Below, in pieces: positions 1 to 8,340 of a stretch of 64,000 bases of DNA. Under the pieces are notes generated by a model. The model saw nothing but the letters and a program-made list of their open reading frames with translations, did not search any database and had not been told where the DNA came from. Each line of letters begins with the position of its first letter. The stretch's first letter is position 1. The translations under genes and the position numbers were made by a program. The DNA is from Bacteroidales bacterium (lineage in GTDB: Bacteria > Bacteroidota > Bacteroidia > Bacteroidales > CG2-30-32-10), in the NCBI GenBank assembly GCA_035353855.1, contig DAOQAK010000011.1:1-64000 (forward strand), read 5' to 3'.

Positions 1-73
1 TGACGATTTTCAGCTTTCTTTGTTCCCTGTTTGAAATTTTTGAGGAAACTCCAATAAACAGTAAAATATCAAT

Positions 74-913
74 TTATTTTCTTTTCTTTTTGATGTCTTT
101 TAAAACCTTTTTTTCGTCAGCTTCTAATTTTCGTTGAAGCTTTTTTACATCTTCGGCTGGTAATAAGTTCTCAGGATAAATACCGCGTTTAGTAAGCATT
201 TCGCGTACTGCTAGATTGTTATCAACATGTTCTTTTTCAATTGAATTCCTACCTTTCAAATCTTTATTTTGCACATTGAGTCCGGTCATTTCTGCAGCCA
301 AATCTTTTGCTTTAATGCTAATCGTCGGTAAAAAATCGGCAACGGGTCTATTTTCAGGTATCCCCATTTTTCTTTTTAGTATATGGGTATTCAGTTTAAA
401 TAATGCCTGATCTCCTTTTGAACGAATAATTGCAAAACCCTGACTATCTACACCCCGGTCATAAAGAATTCCTGAAAGCTGTTTTTCTGTCTGGCTAAGC
501 TTTTCGCGTGCTTTCACTCTTTCAAACTCTAAAAGTCGTATTTCAACCAGTTCAGCTCTGCGGGTTTGAACAGCAAAATAATTTTGAGCAAATGCTATTT
601 CTACTTTGCGAGTATCGCCATTTTGCGCAATAAGATAACAGGCATAGCGTGTCAGTAATATATCCATTATATTTTTTTCGGCTCCCTTGGGCATAGGTAT
701 CGTTTTCCTGATGTCAGGAAAATGATCCGCCACTTGCTCTCCTGCATTCTCACAGGCATTTTTAGCTTTTTCTATAACTTTTTCAAAGTTTTCCCATTTA
801 CTATAACCTAAAAGTGATTGCAACTCCCTTGCACTCCAGCATTCAACACCTTCAAATTCTATAGCAGCTGCTTCAAATTGTTTAAAAAGTTGTTGTATTT
901 CTTCTGATTTCAT
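74..913 (-). CDS. dinD: DinD-like DNA-damage-inducible protein (BRO-N type)
   Basis: 279 residues, close to the usual length of the DinD family. The N-terminal half resembles a BRO-N/DinD fold: ARELQSLLGYSKWENF at about residues 28-43, followed by the family-typical stretch LLTRYACYLIAQNGD and the pattern AFAQNYFAVQTRRAEL. The C-terminus is very lysine-rich and ends in KDIKKKRK. In Escherichia coli DinD is SOS-induced and acts on RecA filaments; whether that applies here is inference. The gene stands alone, and I recognise no LexA operator upstream. A second, divergent DinD-like gene lies at 35387-36205. The start is an ATG with no competing upstream start. Confidence 0.85.
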   Translation of the reverse strand: MKSEEIQQLFKQFEAAAIEFEGVECWSARELQSLLGYSKWENFEKVIEKAKNACENAGEQVADHFPDIRKTIPMPKGAEKNIMDILLTRYACYLIAQNGDTRKVEIAFAQNYFAVQTRRAELVEIRLLEFERVKAREKLSQTEKQLSGILYDRGVDSQGFAIIRSKGDQALFKLNTHILKRKMGIPENRPVADFLPTISIKAKDLAAEMTGLNVQNKDLKGRNSIEKEHVDNNLAVREMLTKRGIYPENLLPAEDVKKLQRKLEADEKKVLKDIKKKRK

Positions 914-1266
914 CTTTCGACTGTAAATTAATTTTACCTTTATTTATCTTTTTCAGACTCTTGAATTTTTCCACTAATCCAAAATTAATTTGGGATAAGG
1001 CAAATATAATTTTTTACAATAAATGCAATGTAAAATGTTATTAACTTTCCTTTTTATTCCCTATACTCTTATACCTCTTTTTTCGCTTGACGTTTGTTAG
1101 TTCGACTGTACTATTGTTAACCTGTTTTACAGTTGAATTGCTGACTGATAAACTTTTTCAATTTCCAACACTCAATTATCAATAATCAAGTAAAATTCCC
1201 CTATATCTATACCTTTATTCCTCTATACCATTATACCCTTTGAAGTTTAGTATTACAGAGTTTTAG

Positions 1267-1314
1267 TAGACAAGGTGACAAGTAGACAAGATGACAAGTT
1301 GATAAGTTAACAAG
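1267..1314. repeat. 8-bp tandem repeat, six units
   Basis: Six consecutive 8-mers can be read without gaps: TAGACAAG, GTGACAAG, TAGACAAG, ATGACAAG, TTGATAAG, TTAACAAG. The core is nTnACAAG with small changes. Function unknown. Confidence 0.8.
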
Positions 1315-1347
1315 GGAAATCAGAATGCAGAATTTAAAATTGGTTAA

Positions 1348-1377
1348 TGGTCATTTGTAGTCATTCATGGTCATTAT
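1348..1377. repeat. 10-bp tandem repeat, three units
   Basis: Three consecutive units TGGTCATTTG, TAGTCATTCA and TGGTCATTAT share the core TrGTCATT. They lie just before the 270-bp repeat. Function unknown. Confidence 0.65.
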
Positions 1378-1383
1378 ACGCCA

Positions 1384-1653
1384 GCAAACTTAATTTCTTT
1401 TTCACGCAATTCGTCGCTGCGAAGGCACAAAGAAGCATAGTATACCGACAGAAAAGAGTTTTGCAAAAATATTTTTTGTTTTCTGTACGGTATAACTCGT
1501 TCTAAACAGTTATGCCTTTGCAAACCTGATAAGAACGAGTATAAATTTCACCCAATCCCCCATTCTCCATTTCTCCTATTCGTCTTTACATGATTATCCG
1601 CCACAATCCGTAACATCAGTGTTAATCCGCTTCCCATTATGAAGATAATGTTT
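1384..1653. repeat. 270-bp dispersed repeat, copy 1
   Basis: This copy matches 4161-4430 over about 270 bases with only about three substitutions by eye. Inside it are two inverted repeats. One has the arms ATACCGACAGAAAA and TTTTCTGTACGGTAT. The other has the arms CTCGTTCT and AGAACGAG, extended by TATA on both sides with a one-base bulge. It begins 5 bases beyond the stop codon of the minus-strand outer-membrane protein gene. There is no ORF inside. It looks like a nonautonomous intergenic element or structured RNA. Confidence 0.85.
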
Positions 1654-1658
1654 ATACT

Positions 1659-4064
1659 TTACAATCTTTGTTTTTCGTCAATGTTAGATGGCGAAGATAT
1701 TTTTGATGTTCTGTTATACCAATTACCCAACTTCCAAGTAAATACTAACCGAAGCATTCGTGTATCATAATAATTTTGGTAAGTTTGCTTAATACCATCA
1801 CTTATATAAGAATATTCAGGATTTGATGTTTTAAAAATATCACCAATTAAAAGCCGGGCCTCAAAAACTTTCTTACTATTTATATAACTAAGACCAAGGT
1901 CTAAAATAAAAGAATTTTTCATAGACCTATAGTTATATAAACCCGGAATATATTCTTCTAAATTGCATACCATGTCAAAATTTTTATTAATACGAATAGT
2001 ATTATTCATAATTATTGTACCGCTTCTGCCAGATATATTTAAAAAGCCTTTTCTATTTGATATATACTCAGAATATGAATAATCAAACTGTAAAACAGTT
2101 TCCAACCAATTATTCAATTTTAATAATTTGTAAATATTTACCCCGTAAGTATTTACATTTAAAAAATTATCTGTTTCTTGTATCTGGTTTAAAATATTAA
2201 GAGAATCAAGTATAACGTATTGTCCAATTTTATTATCTTGATAAGTATAATATATTTTAGTACTAAATGTACTATTAAGTAAATAAGTTAATTCAATATT
2301 CTTAATATATGAAGGCTTAAGAAATGGGTTTCCCATAGCATAATCATATTTACTGATATACCATTTAAAGGGATCTAAGTATTGGTAAGGTGGCCTCTCT
2401 ATTCGAGCAGAATAACTAATAGAAATACTACTATTGTTGTTTAATTTATTAGATATATAAATTGTTGGGAAAAAATCTAAATACTGGTTTTTGTGTTTCT
2501 CATTTATAGTTAATGAGTAGCTTTCCGTATTTGTTATTTCAGAACGTATTCCAGCGTTAAATGACCATTTTTGAATATTTTTTTCTAAACTACCATACAC
2601 GGAGAGTATATTCTCGGTATATCTATATCTATTAGACTGAGATGAATCCAAAAAAGTATTATCATAAATTATATTAAATAATTCACTATTAGAAGATGTT
2701 TTAATGAATGTTTTTTTCAAACCGGTATTAACCGTGAAATTATAAATTGGAAATGAGAAATCTATCTTAGGTGTTAATATATTATACTTGAGACTTCCTT
2801 CTGTGTGAAAATTATCATTTGTTACATTAATATTATTAATTTGCATTATAGAATTAAAATCTCTTTTGTTTTTTGTATAATTATTAAGATAAGCTACACT
2901 TGCCGTAAAGTGTGATTTTTTATTTGAAAACAAATGCTTAAAAAATACTTCGGAATTATATGTGTAATTATTCTTTATTGTTTTACCATTAGTAACTAAA
3001 GTTGAGTCTATTTGATTATTAATTGGATTAATAAATTTTGTTTGATTTGTAATATCCGCAATTATTTCTTTATTATATAATGGTATTTGAAGATCAACAA
3101 TAATATTTGAGCGTTTGTTAAAATTATACCCTATGCTTGTCTTTAAATCATCCCCAATAAAACTCCATTTTTTAGGATTGTAAGTAGATATTGTAGCATT
3201 GGGAAAATATTCATAATAAACACTCCTATTTAAGTAAGAATTATTATAATTGCTAATACTTCCTTCAAAAAATATTTTTTCCCCGGTATAATTTACAAAT
3301 GCAGAAATCATATAAGATGAATAACTGTTTTGTTTACAACCTAATTTAATATATTCCTTCCACCCGGGAAGAATATTTTTTTTTGTTACTACTTTAATGA
3401 TTCCCAAATTACCTTCTGCATCATATTGGGCAGGAGGTGTAGATATTATTTCTATACTGCTTATAATATCAGGTGGCAAAGAATTAAGGTAACTTAATAA
3501 AGATTGTCCTTCTAATCGTACGATCCGGTCATTTATATATACTATGACTGATGATTTACCAAAGATATTCAAAGACTCATTAGAAATATTTATTGTTGGC
3601 AATTGTTTAAAAATATCAGTGGTTTCTTTACCTTTAGTTTCAATGTTGCCATCAATATTTATAACAAATCTGTCCGGTTTAGCCTGAATTAAATCTTTCT
3701 GACCATTTATTGTTGTTCCTTTAAGAATAATTGTATCGGGTTGTAAAATAAAATTGATAGTCGTATCATTTTTTAGAGTGAATTTATTTTGTGCCGTAAT
3801 ACATCCTAATATATTTATCAATAATTCACAATTACCCTTTTTTGTCGTTTTTAAAAAATAATTCCCCAAAGAGTCACTTAACATGGATTGATGATGAGTA
3901 GAATCAATTAACAATTGAATAGTAGCAAATTTAACAGGGGCTCCATTTAAATTCTTTATATTTCCTTTTATAATTGAATTTTGAGATTGTAAATCGCCAA
4001 TTATCAATATAAATATGGCAAAAAGTAGTAATTTAAGTAGTTTAAACATAATGTGTTTGGTCAT
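1659..4064 (-). CDS. TonB-dependent-receptor-like outer-membrane beta-barrel protein
   Basis: About 801 residues. An N-terminal signal segment ending near LQSQ is followed by a carboxypeptidase-regulatory-like beta-sandwich (IKGNIKNLNGAPVKFATIQL), a plug-like domain around residues 130-230 (the FVINIDGN and SVIVYINDR region), and a long beta-barrel rich in aromatic and Asn residues that ends in an aromatic strand (RLVFTWKLGNWYNR). This fits the outer-membrane protein beta-barrel family close to TonB-dependent receptors. Substrate unknown; no SusD partner is adjacent, so it is not an obvious polysaccharide locus. The chosen ATG follows an in-frame TTG; a second ATG at 4049 would also keep the signal peptide. 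The gene lies alone between two copies of a 270-bp repeat. Confidence 0.8.
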   Translation of the reverse strand: MTKHIMFKLLKLLLFAIFILIIGDLQSQNSIIKGNIKNLNGAPVKFATIQLLIDSTHHQSMLSDSLGNYFLKTTKKGNCELLINILGCITAQNKFTLKNDTTINFILQPDTIILKGTTINGQKDLIQAKPDRFVINIDGNIETKGKETTDIFKQLPTINISNESLNIFGKSSVIVYINDRIVRLEGQSLLSYLNSLPPDIISSIEIISTPPAQYDAEGNLGIIKVVTKKNILPGWKEYIKLGCKQNSYSSYMISAFVNYTGEKIFFEGSISNYNNSYLNRSVYYEYFPNATISTYNPKKWSFIGDDLKTSIGYNFNKRSNIIVDLQIPLYNKEIIADITNQTKFINPINNQIDSTLVTNGKTIKNNYTYNSEVFFKHLFSNKKSHFTASVAYLNNYTKNKRDFNSIMQINNINVTNDNFHTEGSLKYNILTPKIDFSFPIYNFTVNTGLKKTFIKTSSNSELFNIIYDNTFLDSSQSNRYRYTENILSVYGSLEKNIQKWSFNAGIRSEITNTESYSLTINEKHKNQYLDFFPTIYISNKLNNNSSISISYSARIERPPYQYLDPFKWYISKYDYAMGNPFLKPSYIKNIELTYLLNSTFSTKIYYTYQDNKIGQYVILDSLNILNQIQETDNFLNVNTYGVNIYKLLKLNNWLETVLQFDYSYSEYISNRKGFLNISGRSGTIIMNNTIRINKNFDMVCNLEEYIPGLYNYRSMKNSFILDLGLSYINSKKVFEARLLIGDIFKTSNPEYSYISDGIKQTYQNYYDTRMLRLVFTWKLGNWYNRTSKISSPSNIDEKQRL

Positions 4065-4067
4065 CAA

Positions 4068-4455
4068 TTATCTTATCATTAAAATTAATATTATTACCAC
4101 TAATTATAACAGGTTGAATAGCTGAATGACTGGATTTTTTTGATTGTTCAATTGCTAATTGCAAACTTAATTTCTTTTTCACGCAATTCGTCGCTGCGAA
4201 GGCACAAAGAAGCATAGTATACCGACAGAAAAGAGTTTTGCAAAAATATTTTTTGTTTTCTGTACGGTATAACTCGTTCTAAACAGTTATGCCTTTGCAA
4301 ACCTGATAAGAACGAGTATAAATTTCACCCAATCCCCCATTCCCCATTTCTCCCATTCGTCTTTACATGATTATCCGCCACAATCCGTAACATCAGTGTT
4401 AATCCGCGTCCCATTATGAAGATAATGTTTTTTTCAATATGACTGAGGGCTTTTA
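4068..4455. other. noncoding region holding repeat copy 2
   Basis: These 388 bases separate the outer-membrane protein gene from the envC-like gene. Most of the region is the second 270-bp repeat copy (4161-4430); the rest is AT-rich sequence upstream of the outer-membrane protein gene. No ORF or RNA gene is apparent. Confidence 0.7.
4161..4430. repeat. 270-bp dispersed repeat, copy 2
   Basis: Direct copy of 1384-1653 in the same orientation, offset by 2777 bases. The differences seen are in CATTCCCCAT (copy 1 CATTCTCCAT), CTCCCATT (copy 1 CTCCTATT) and CGCGTCCC (copy 1 CGCTTCCC). It ends 25 bases beyond the stop of the envC-like gene, so both copies sit just downstream of a minus-strand gene. 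Confidence 0.85.
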
Positions 4456-5760
4456 CTACTTAGGCGCCAGCCATCCAATAGGGTCGGTAAGGGTTTTGCC
4501 ATACCACACTTCAAAATGGAGTTCAGTTTTTGATTCTTCAGTATCGGTAGCTATGGTACCTATTTCTTGTTTTACTTTAACCTTATCTCCGGTTTTTACT
4601 GAAACATCAGCAAGGTTTGAATAAACAGTAAGATATTCACCATGACGTATGATCACTGCTTTATTAGCACCGGGAATATTTACCACACCGGTAACTTTAC
4701 CTTCGAAAACCGCACGTGCTTTTGCTCCTGAATTTGTTGAAATATCGATACCATTATTTTTAACTTTAATATCAAGAACCGGGTGAGAGTGAAAACCGAA
4801 AGTGCTGGTTACTATGCCTTTCTCGGTAGGCCAGGGAAGTTTGCCTTTATTACTGCTGAAACTGGTGGAAAGAGTAATTTCGGCTTCCGATAATCCAAGT
4901 TCTTTTATTGTTGATGTTGATTTGGTAACGGTGCTGGTATTGGTTTTTGTACCGGTACTTGTTTTTGTCTGACTGCTGGTACTTTTTTCTGTAGCTTTTT
5001 TTATCTCCTCGGCAATTATTGTTTCAATAGACTGTTGAAGCTTTTTGGCTTCTTTTTCTTTTTGCTTTATGGTTTTCAGCAGATCTTTTTCTTTCTGCTG
5101 CAATTGTTTCACCGAGGAATTTTTTTCTTCTTTCTCTTTTGCAAGTTGTATTTTTTCATCTTCTTTTGTTTTGAGTAAAGAAGATTTATCGGATTTTATC
5201 CCTTTCAGTTCCGAAATCTTTTCATTAAGAAGCTTTGAAGTGTTTGTTATTGCCTCGGCCTGTTTGCGACGATATTCGGCATATAATTTTAAATATTTCA
5301 ATCGCAAAAACGCCTGGTTGATATCCGATGAAGCAAATAAAAACATTAAGCGTGTATAAGCATTACGATTTTTATAAGCAAAATATATCATACGGGCATA
5401 TGCTTCTTTTATCTTTTTTAGCTCCGTTAAAAGTTTTGCCGATTCCTTATAATTAACAACAATTTTCCCGTCGAGGGCTCCGATTTCAGAGCCTATATTA
5501 TCAATAAGTTCCTCGCGCTGATTTATCTTATTGTTTAAAATGATCAGCTGGCTTAGTGAAATCTGTTTGTTCTTCTTGGTTTCAGCAAGAAGTTTATTGG
5601 TATAAGTGATATCTTTTTCTATTTTCTCTTTGTCCTGTTTTAGTTTTTCTTTCGTGTTCTGAGCTTGCAATAAAACGGGGAACATTACCAGCATTACGGC
5701 AACAATACATGCTTTATGGGCACAATGTAACAATCCTGGTATGGTCATATTTTTTTTCAT
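4456..5760 (-). CDS. EnvC-like murein hydrolase activator (degenerate M23/LytM)
   Basis: 434 residues. A signal peptide ending near LLQAQ is followed by a long coiled coil (about 35-245, rich in E, K, Q and L), a Ser/Thr-rich linker (about 245-290) and a C-terminal LytM domain (about 310-430). Active M23 enzymes bind zinc through HxxxD and HxH. Here the first site reads NNGIDI with Asn in place of His, the middle site is RHGEYLTVYSNL, and the last is ELHFEVW with Glu in place of the first His. The domain is therefore probably catalytically dead and acts like EnvC by activating an amidase during cell separation. The start overlaps the stop of the DUF4292 gene by 4 bases (ATGA), indicating translational coupling. 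Confidence 0.85.
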   Translation of the reverse strand: MKKNMTIPGLLHCAHKACIVAVMLVMFPVLLQAQNTKEKLKQDKEKIEKDITYTNKLLAETKKNKQISLSQLIILNNKINQREELIDNIGSEIGALDGKIVVNYKESAKLLTELKKIKEAYARMIYFAYKNRNAYTRLMFLFASSDINQAFLRLKYLKLYAEYRRKQAEAITNTSKLLNEKISELKGIKSDKSSLLKTKEDEKIQLAKEKEEKNSSVKQLQQKEKDLLKTIKQKEKEAKKLQQSIETIIAEEIKKATEKSTSSQTKTSTGTKTNTSTVTKSTSTIKELGLSEAEITLSTSFSSNKGKLPWPTEKGIVTSTFGFHSHPVLDIKVKNNGIDISTNSGAKARAVFEGKVTGVVNIPGANKAVIIRHGEYLTVYSNLADVSVKTGDKVKVKQEIGTIATDTEESKTELHFEVWYGKTLTDPIGWLAPK

Positions 5761-6587
5761 TTATAAATTCGCTGGTATTTACTGCTTATATTAAACGGGA
5801 ATTCGAGTGGCCCGGACGTAGTAACCCTGGTATTTTCCAATTTTATCTCGATTTTTTCTTTTTCGTTTGAAGCATTATACTTCAATGTGAAAGGAAATAA
5901 AAGACTATCGACTGTTTTAATATCGGAGTATTCTGCTTCGAGTTTCTGGTTTTCTTTTAACTCTTTAAGTTGTACTCTTGATATCTTATATGTTTCAGGG
6001 TCAAGCCAGATATCCTGTACCAGCAGTTTTAAGCTATCGTCCGAGGTCTTTACATATTTTTTCAGTTTTCCGCGACCTACAGTGCTAAGTAAATACTGCA
6101 TTCCATCAACCGTTGCTTTAAAAACATTATTCTCATAATATGAAAAATCATTCCCTACAAGCAATGATTGCAACATGTCAAAATCAATATCGGTATGAAT
6201 CAGGTTGGTTATATAAGCAAAATCGCTTGAAATATAAGTATCATTCAGCCTGTTTAGCATCTTTACGGAATCATTGGTGATAAGCGCCCTGAACGCTTCT
6301 ATTCCAAGCGCAGGAGTAACAGAAATCCAAATGATGCTGTCTTTTTTTATCCTTATATTCCCATTAAAGCTGTTTTCTGTTTTATGCATTTTTACCGTAG
6401 CTGAAAATTTTATATTCAGCCAGTTAAACTTAAATTCATTTTTCTTTAACTGCGCAAATAAATAATCCGCTTTTTTATCTTTTATAGGTTCTTTGATTAT
6501 TTTTTTAGCCGGATTGCATTCGGTAAAAACAAAATATAAAAGCCCTATTAAACTCGTGTACCAAAAAATTTTCTTAACGCTATTCAT
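5757..6587 (-). CDS. DUF4292-family lipoprotein
   Basis: About 276 residues, matching the DUF4292 family, a Bacteroidota protein found between a TPR gene and an EnvC-like gene. The N-terminus has a hydrophobic segment and a lipobox-like FTEC, so it is probably a periplasmic lipoprotein. The body is beta-rich (residues about 60-260) with strands such as WISVTPALGIEAFRALIT, reminiscent of LolA/LolB-like lipoprotein-binding folds; that fold assignment is inference. I chose the ATG at 6587 over an upstream in-frame TTG at 6617 because it gives a normal signal peptide and only an 8-base overlap with the upstream TPR gene. It is in an operon with its neighbours. Confidence 0.75.
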   Translation of the reverse strand: MNSVKKIFWYTSLIGLLYFVFTECNPAKKIIKEPIKDKKADYLFAQLKKNEFKFNWLNIKFSATVKMHKTENSFNGNIRIKKDSIIWISVTPALGIEAFRALITNDSVKMLNRLNDTYISSDFAYITNLIHTDIDFDMLQSLLVGNDFSYYENNVFKATVDGMQYLLSTVGRGKLKKYVKTSDDSLKLLVQDIWLDPETYKISRVQLKELKENQKLEAEYSDIKTVDSLLFPFTLKYNASNEKEKIEIKLENTRVTTSGPLEFPFNISSKYQRIYK

Positions 6588-8301
6588 AATATTTTCTGTC
6601 GGTAATTTTTTTATCAAGCAAATCGGATGCTTTACCTGTATCCTTTGCTTTCTGCCAATATTCCAATGCTTTATCTTCTTTATTCAATTTATACAGCACA
6701 TCGCCGTAATGTTCAAGTATCACAGCATTTTTATCGCCTCCGGCATCAAGCGCTTTTTTAAGAAAGATCTCTGCATCGCTGAAACGGTTCTCTTTAAATA
6801 AAACCCAGGCATATGTATCTAAATATGAAGAATTATCTGAAACAACTTTGATCATTCTTCCGGCCATTTTCTCTGCTTTATCCAGATTCTCATTTCTGAG
6901 CGACAAATAGTAACTATAGTTATTCAATACATAAACATTAAGTGAATCAATATCAAGAACTTTATCATACGAAGAAAACGCTTCTTTGTAGCTCTGCTTT
7001 GCATAATATGAATCGCCCAAATACGTGTAGAAATTCTTAAGCAGACTATTATCATAAGCTGCCATAAACACTCCTTTATTCAACGTTGTAATAGCTTCGT
7101 CATATTTCTTGAGCATCAGCAATGATGCTCCGTTCATCAAATACAAACCGGCCTGTTCGGGAAAAAGTTCTAAAGCTCTTTTACTATCATTTTGTAATAA
7201 GGAATAATTCTTCTGTTCGGATTCAATGTATAAAAGTTGTTCCCATATAGCATATTTACTGCTATCGATAGCAATAGCTTTCTGATATTGTTCTTTAGCT
7301 TCCGTTAGTTTATGGTCGCGGATAAGGAAATCGCCATACATGGAATATGCCTTTGCTTCATTGGGATGAGTTGCAACAAGCAATGAACAAAGAGAAAAAG
7401 CCTGCTCTTTAAGTGTATCGTATTTTTCAGTGATGGTATAGTACGAAAGAAGTATTTTAATTTTAGTGTCAATTCCAACATTTGAACTTGAAAAAGCTTG
7501 CTTTAATTCGTCAAATGACTTTTCGTTATCACCTTTCATTCGATAATATTCGGCAAGCGACAAATGCACATTCCCGTTATCAGGCTCGAGTGATAAAATT
7601 TTCTGATACACGGTGAAAGCTTCGTCAGTCATTTTGTTGGCAACATATAAATCAGCAAGATAATTAAGGTATTCCGTTTCTGCCGGAAAGGCATCAACCA
7701 GCTTTTGAATTTCTTCCACTGCTTTTGAAAACTTATTTTGAAGAAGTAATATTTTTTCTTTTTGAAGTGAAATTTCTTCTGTTATCCCAATTCTTTCTTC
7801 AAGTTTATTGTATACTTCAATAGCTTCGCTATATTTTGATGCATAAAGATTTGCCATTGCCCAATTAAGAAAAAAATCAACATTTTCAGGGTTCGACAAC
7901 GCCAGCGACTCAAAAACAGCAGCAGCTTCTTTATATTTTTTTTGAACAATTAAAAGCTCGGCATGTAATTGTTTGTACCATGTATTTTTGGGGTCGAGTT
8001 CACATGCTTTTGTAATATATGGAATGGCAAGCTCTGTTTTTTCCTGGTTATAATATATCCGGGCAATTTCATATAATGGTGCAGGGTTGGATTTATCCGT
8101 CCTGGCACAGGAAAGAAAATGTGTTAATGCTTTTTCATAATCCCCTTCCTCTTTATCCTTCAAACCATCAATATATTCGGAGGTATTATCAAGAATTTGA
8201 GTTTCTGTAAGTACAGGTTGTTTGTTGTGTTTAAATATTCCGCATGAGGCAAAAGATATAAATACAAAAAGAATGAAAAGCGTATTTTTTAATTGCTGCA
8301 T
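6580..8301 (-). CDS. TPR-repeat lipoprotein
   Basis: 573 residues. The N-terminus MQQLKNTLFILFVFISFASC is a lipoprotein signal with Cys at the lipobox. The rest is an array of tetratricopeptide repeats with the usual spacing of A, G/Y and P, for example KEEGDYEKALTHFLSCARTD, QKKYKEAAAVFESLALSNPE and KQSYKEAFSSYDKVLDIDSL. The protein is probably a periplasmic, membrane-anchored scaffold. It lies 39 bases downstream of the nucleotidyltransferase gene and overlaps the DUF4292 gene, so the group is likely one transcript. The exact partner is not visible from the sequence. Confidence 0.85.
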   Translation of the reverse strand: MQQLKNTLFILFVFISFASCGIFKHNKQPVLTETQILDNTSEYIDGLKDKEEGDYEKALTHFLSCARTDKSNPAPLYEIARIYYNQEKTELAIPYITKACELDPKNTWYKQLHAELLIVQKKYKEAAAVFESLALSNPENVDFFLNWAMANLYASKYSEAIEVYNKLEERIGITEEISLQKEKILLLQNKFSKAVEEIQKLVDAFPAETEYLNYLADLYVANKMTDEAFTVYQKILSLEPDNGNVHLSLAEYYRMKGDNEKSFDELKQAFSSSNVGIDTKIKILLSYYTITEKYDTLKEQAFSLCSLLVATHPNEAKAYSMYGDFLIRDHKLTEAKEQYQKAIAIDSSKYAIWEQLLYIESEQKNYSLLQNDSKRALELFPEQAGLYLMNGASLLMLKKYDEAITTLNKGVFMAAYDNSLLKNFYTYLGDSYYAKQSYKEAFSSYDKVLDIDSLNVYVLNNYSYYLSLRNENLDKAEKMAGRMIKVVSDNSSYLDTYAWVLFKENRFSDAEIFLKKALDAGGDKNAVILEHYGDVLYKLNKEDKALEYWQKAKDTGKASDLLDKKITDRKYYE

Positions 8302-8340
8302 TTATTTAATAATCTTGTCAGTAAATAAAATAAATTTAAT

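Larger units (their letters stand above)
914..1658. other. noncoding region upstream of dinD
   Basis: This stretch of about 745 bases has no credible ORF. It holds, in order, AT-rich upstream sequence of dinD, short CT/TA-rich degenerate phrases, a six-unit 8-bp tandem repeat (1267-1314), a three-unit 10-bp tandem repeat (1348-1377) and one copy of a 270-bp repeat (1384-1653). No RNA gene was recognised. Confidence 0.7.

Noticed and set aside
1384..4430. Composite transposon carrying the receptor gene
   Set aside because: The 270-bp repeats contain no transposase ORF and no IS-like terminal structure, so only a repeat-flanked gene can be supported.
5045..5359. 104-residue plus-strand ORF inside the EnvC-like gene
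   Set aside because: It is the complement of the coiled coil (Phe/Ser/Cys-rich), a frame shadow of the real gene.
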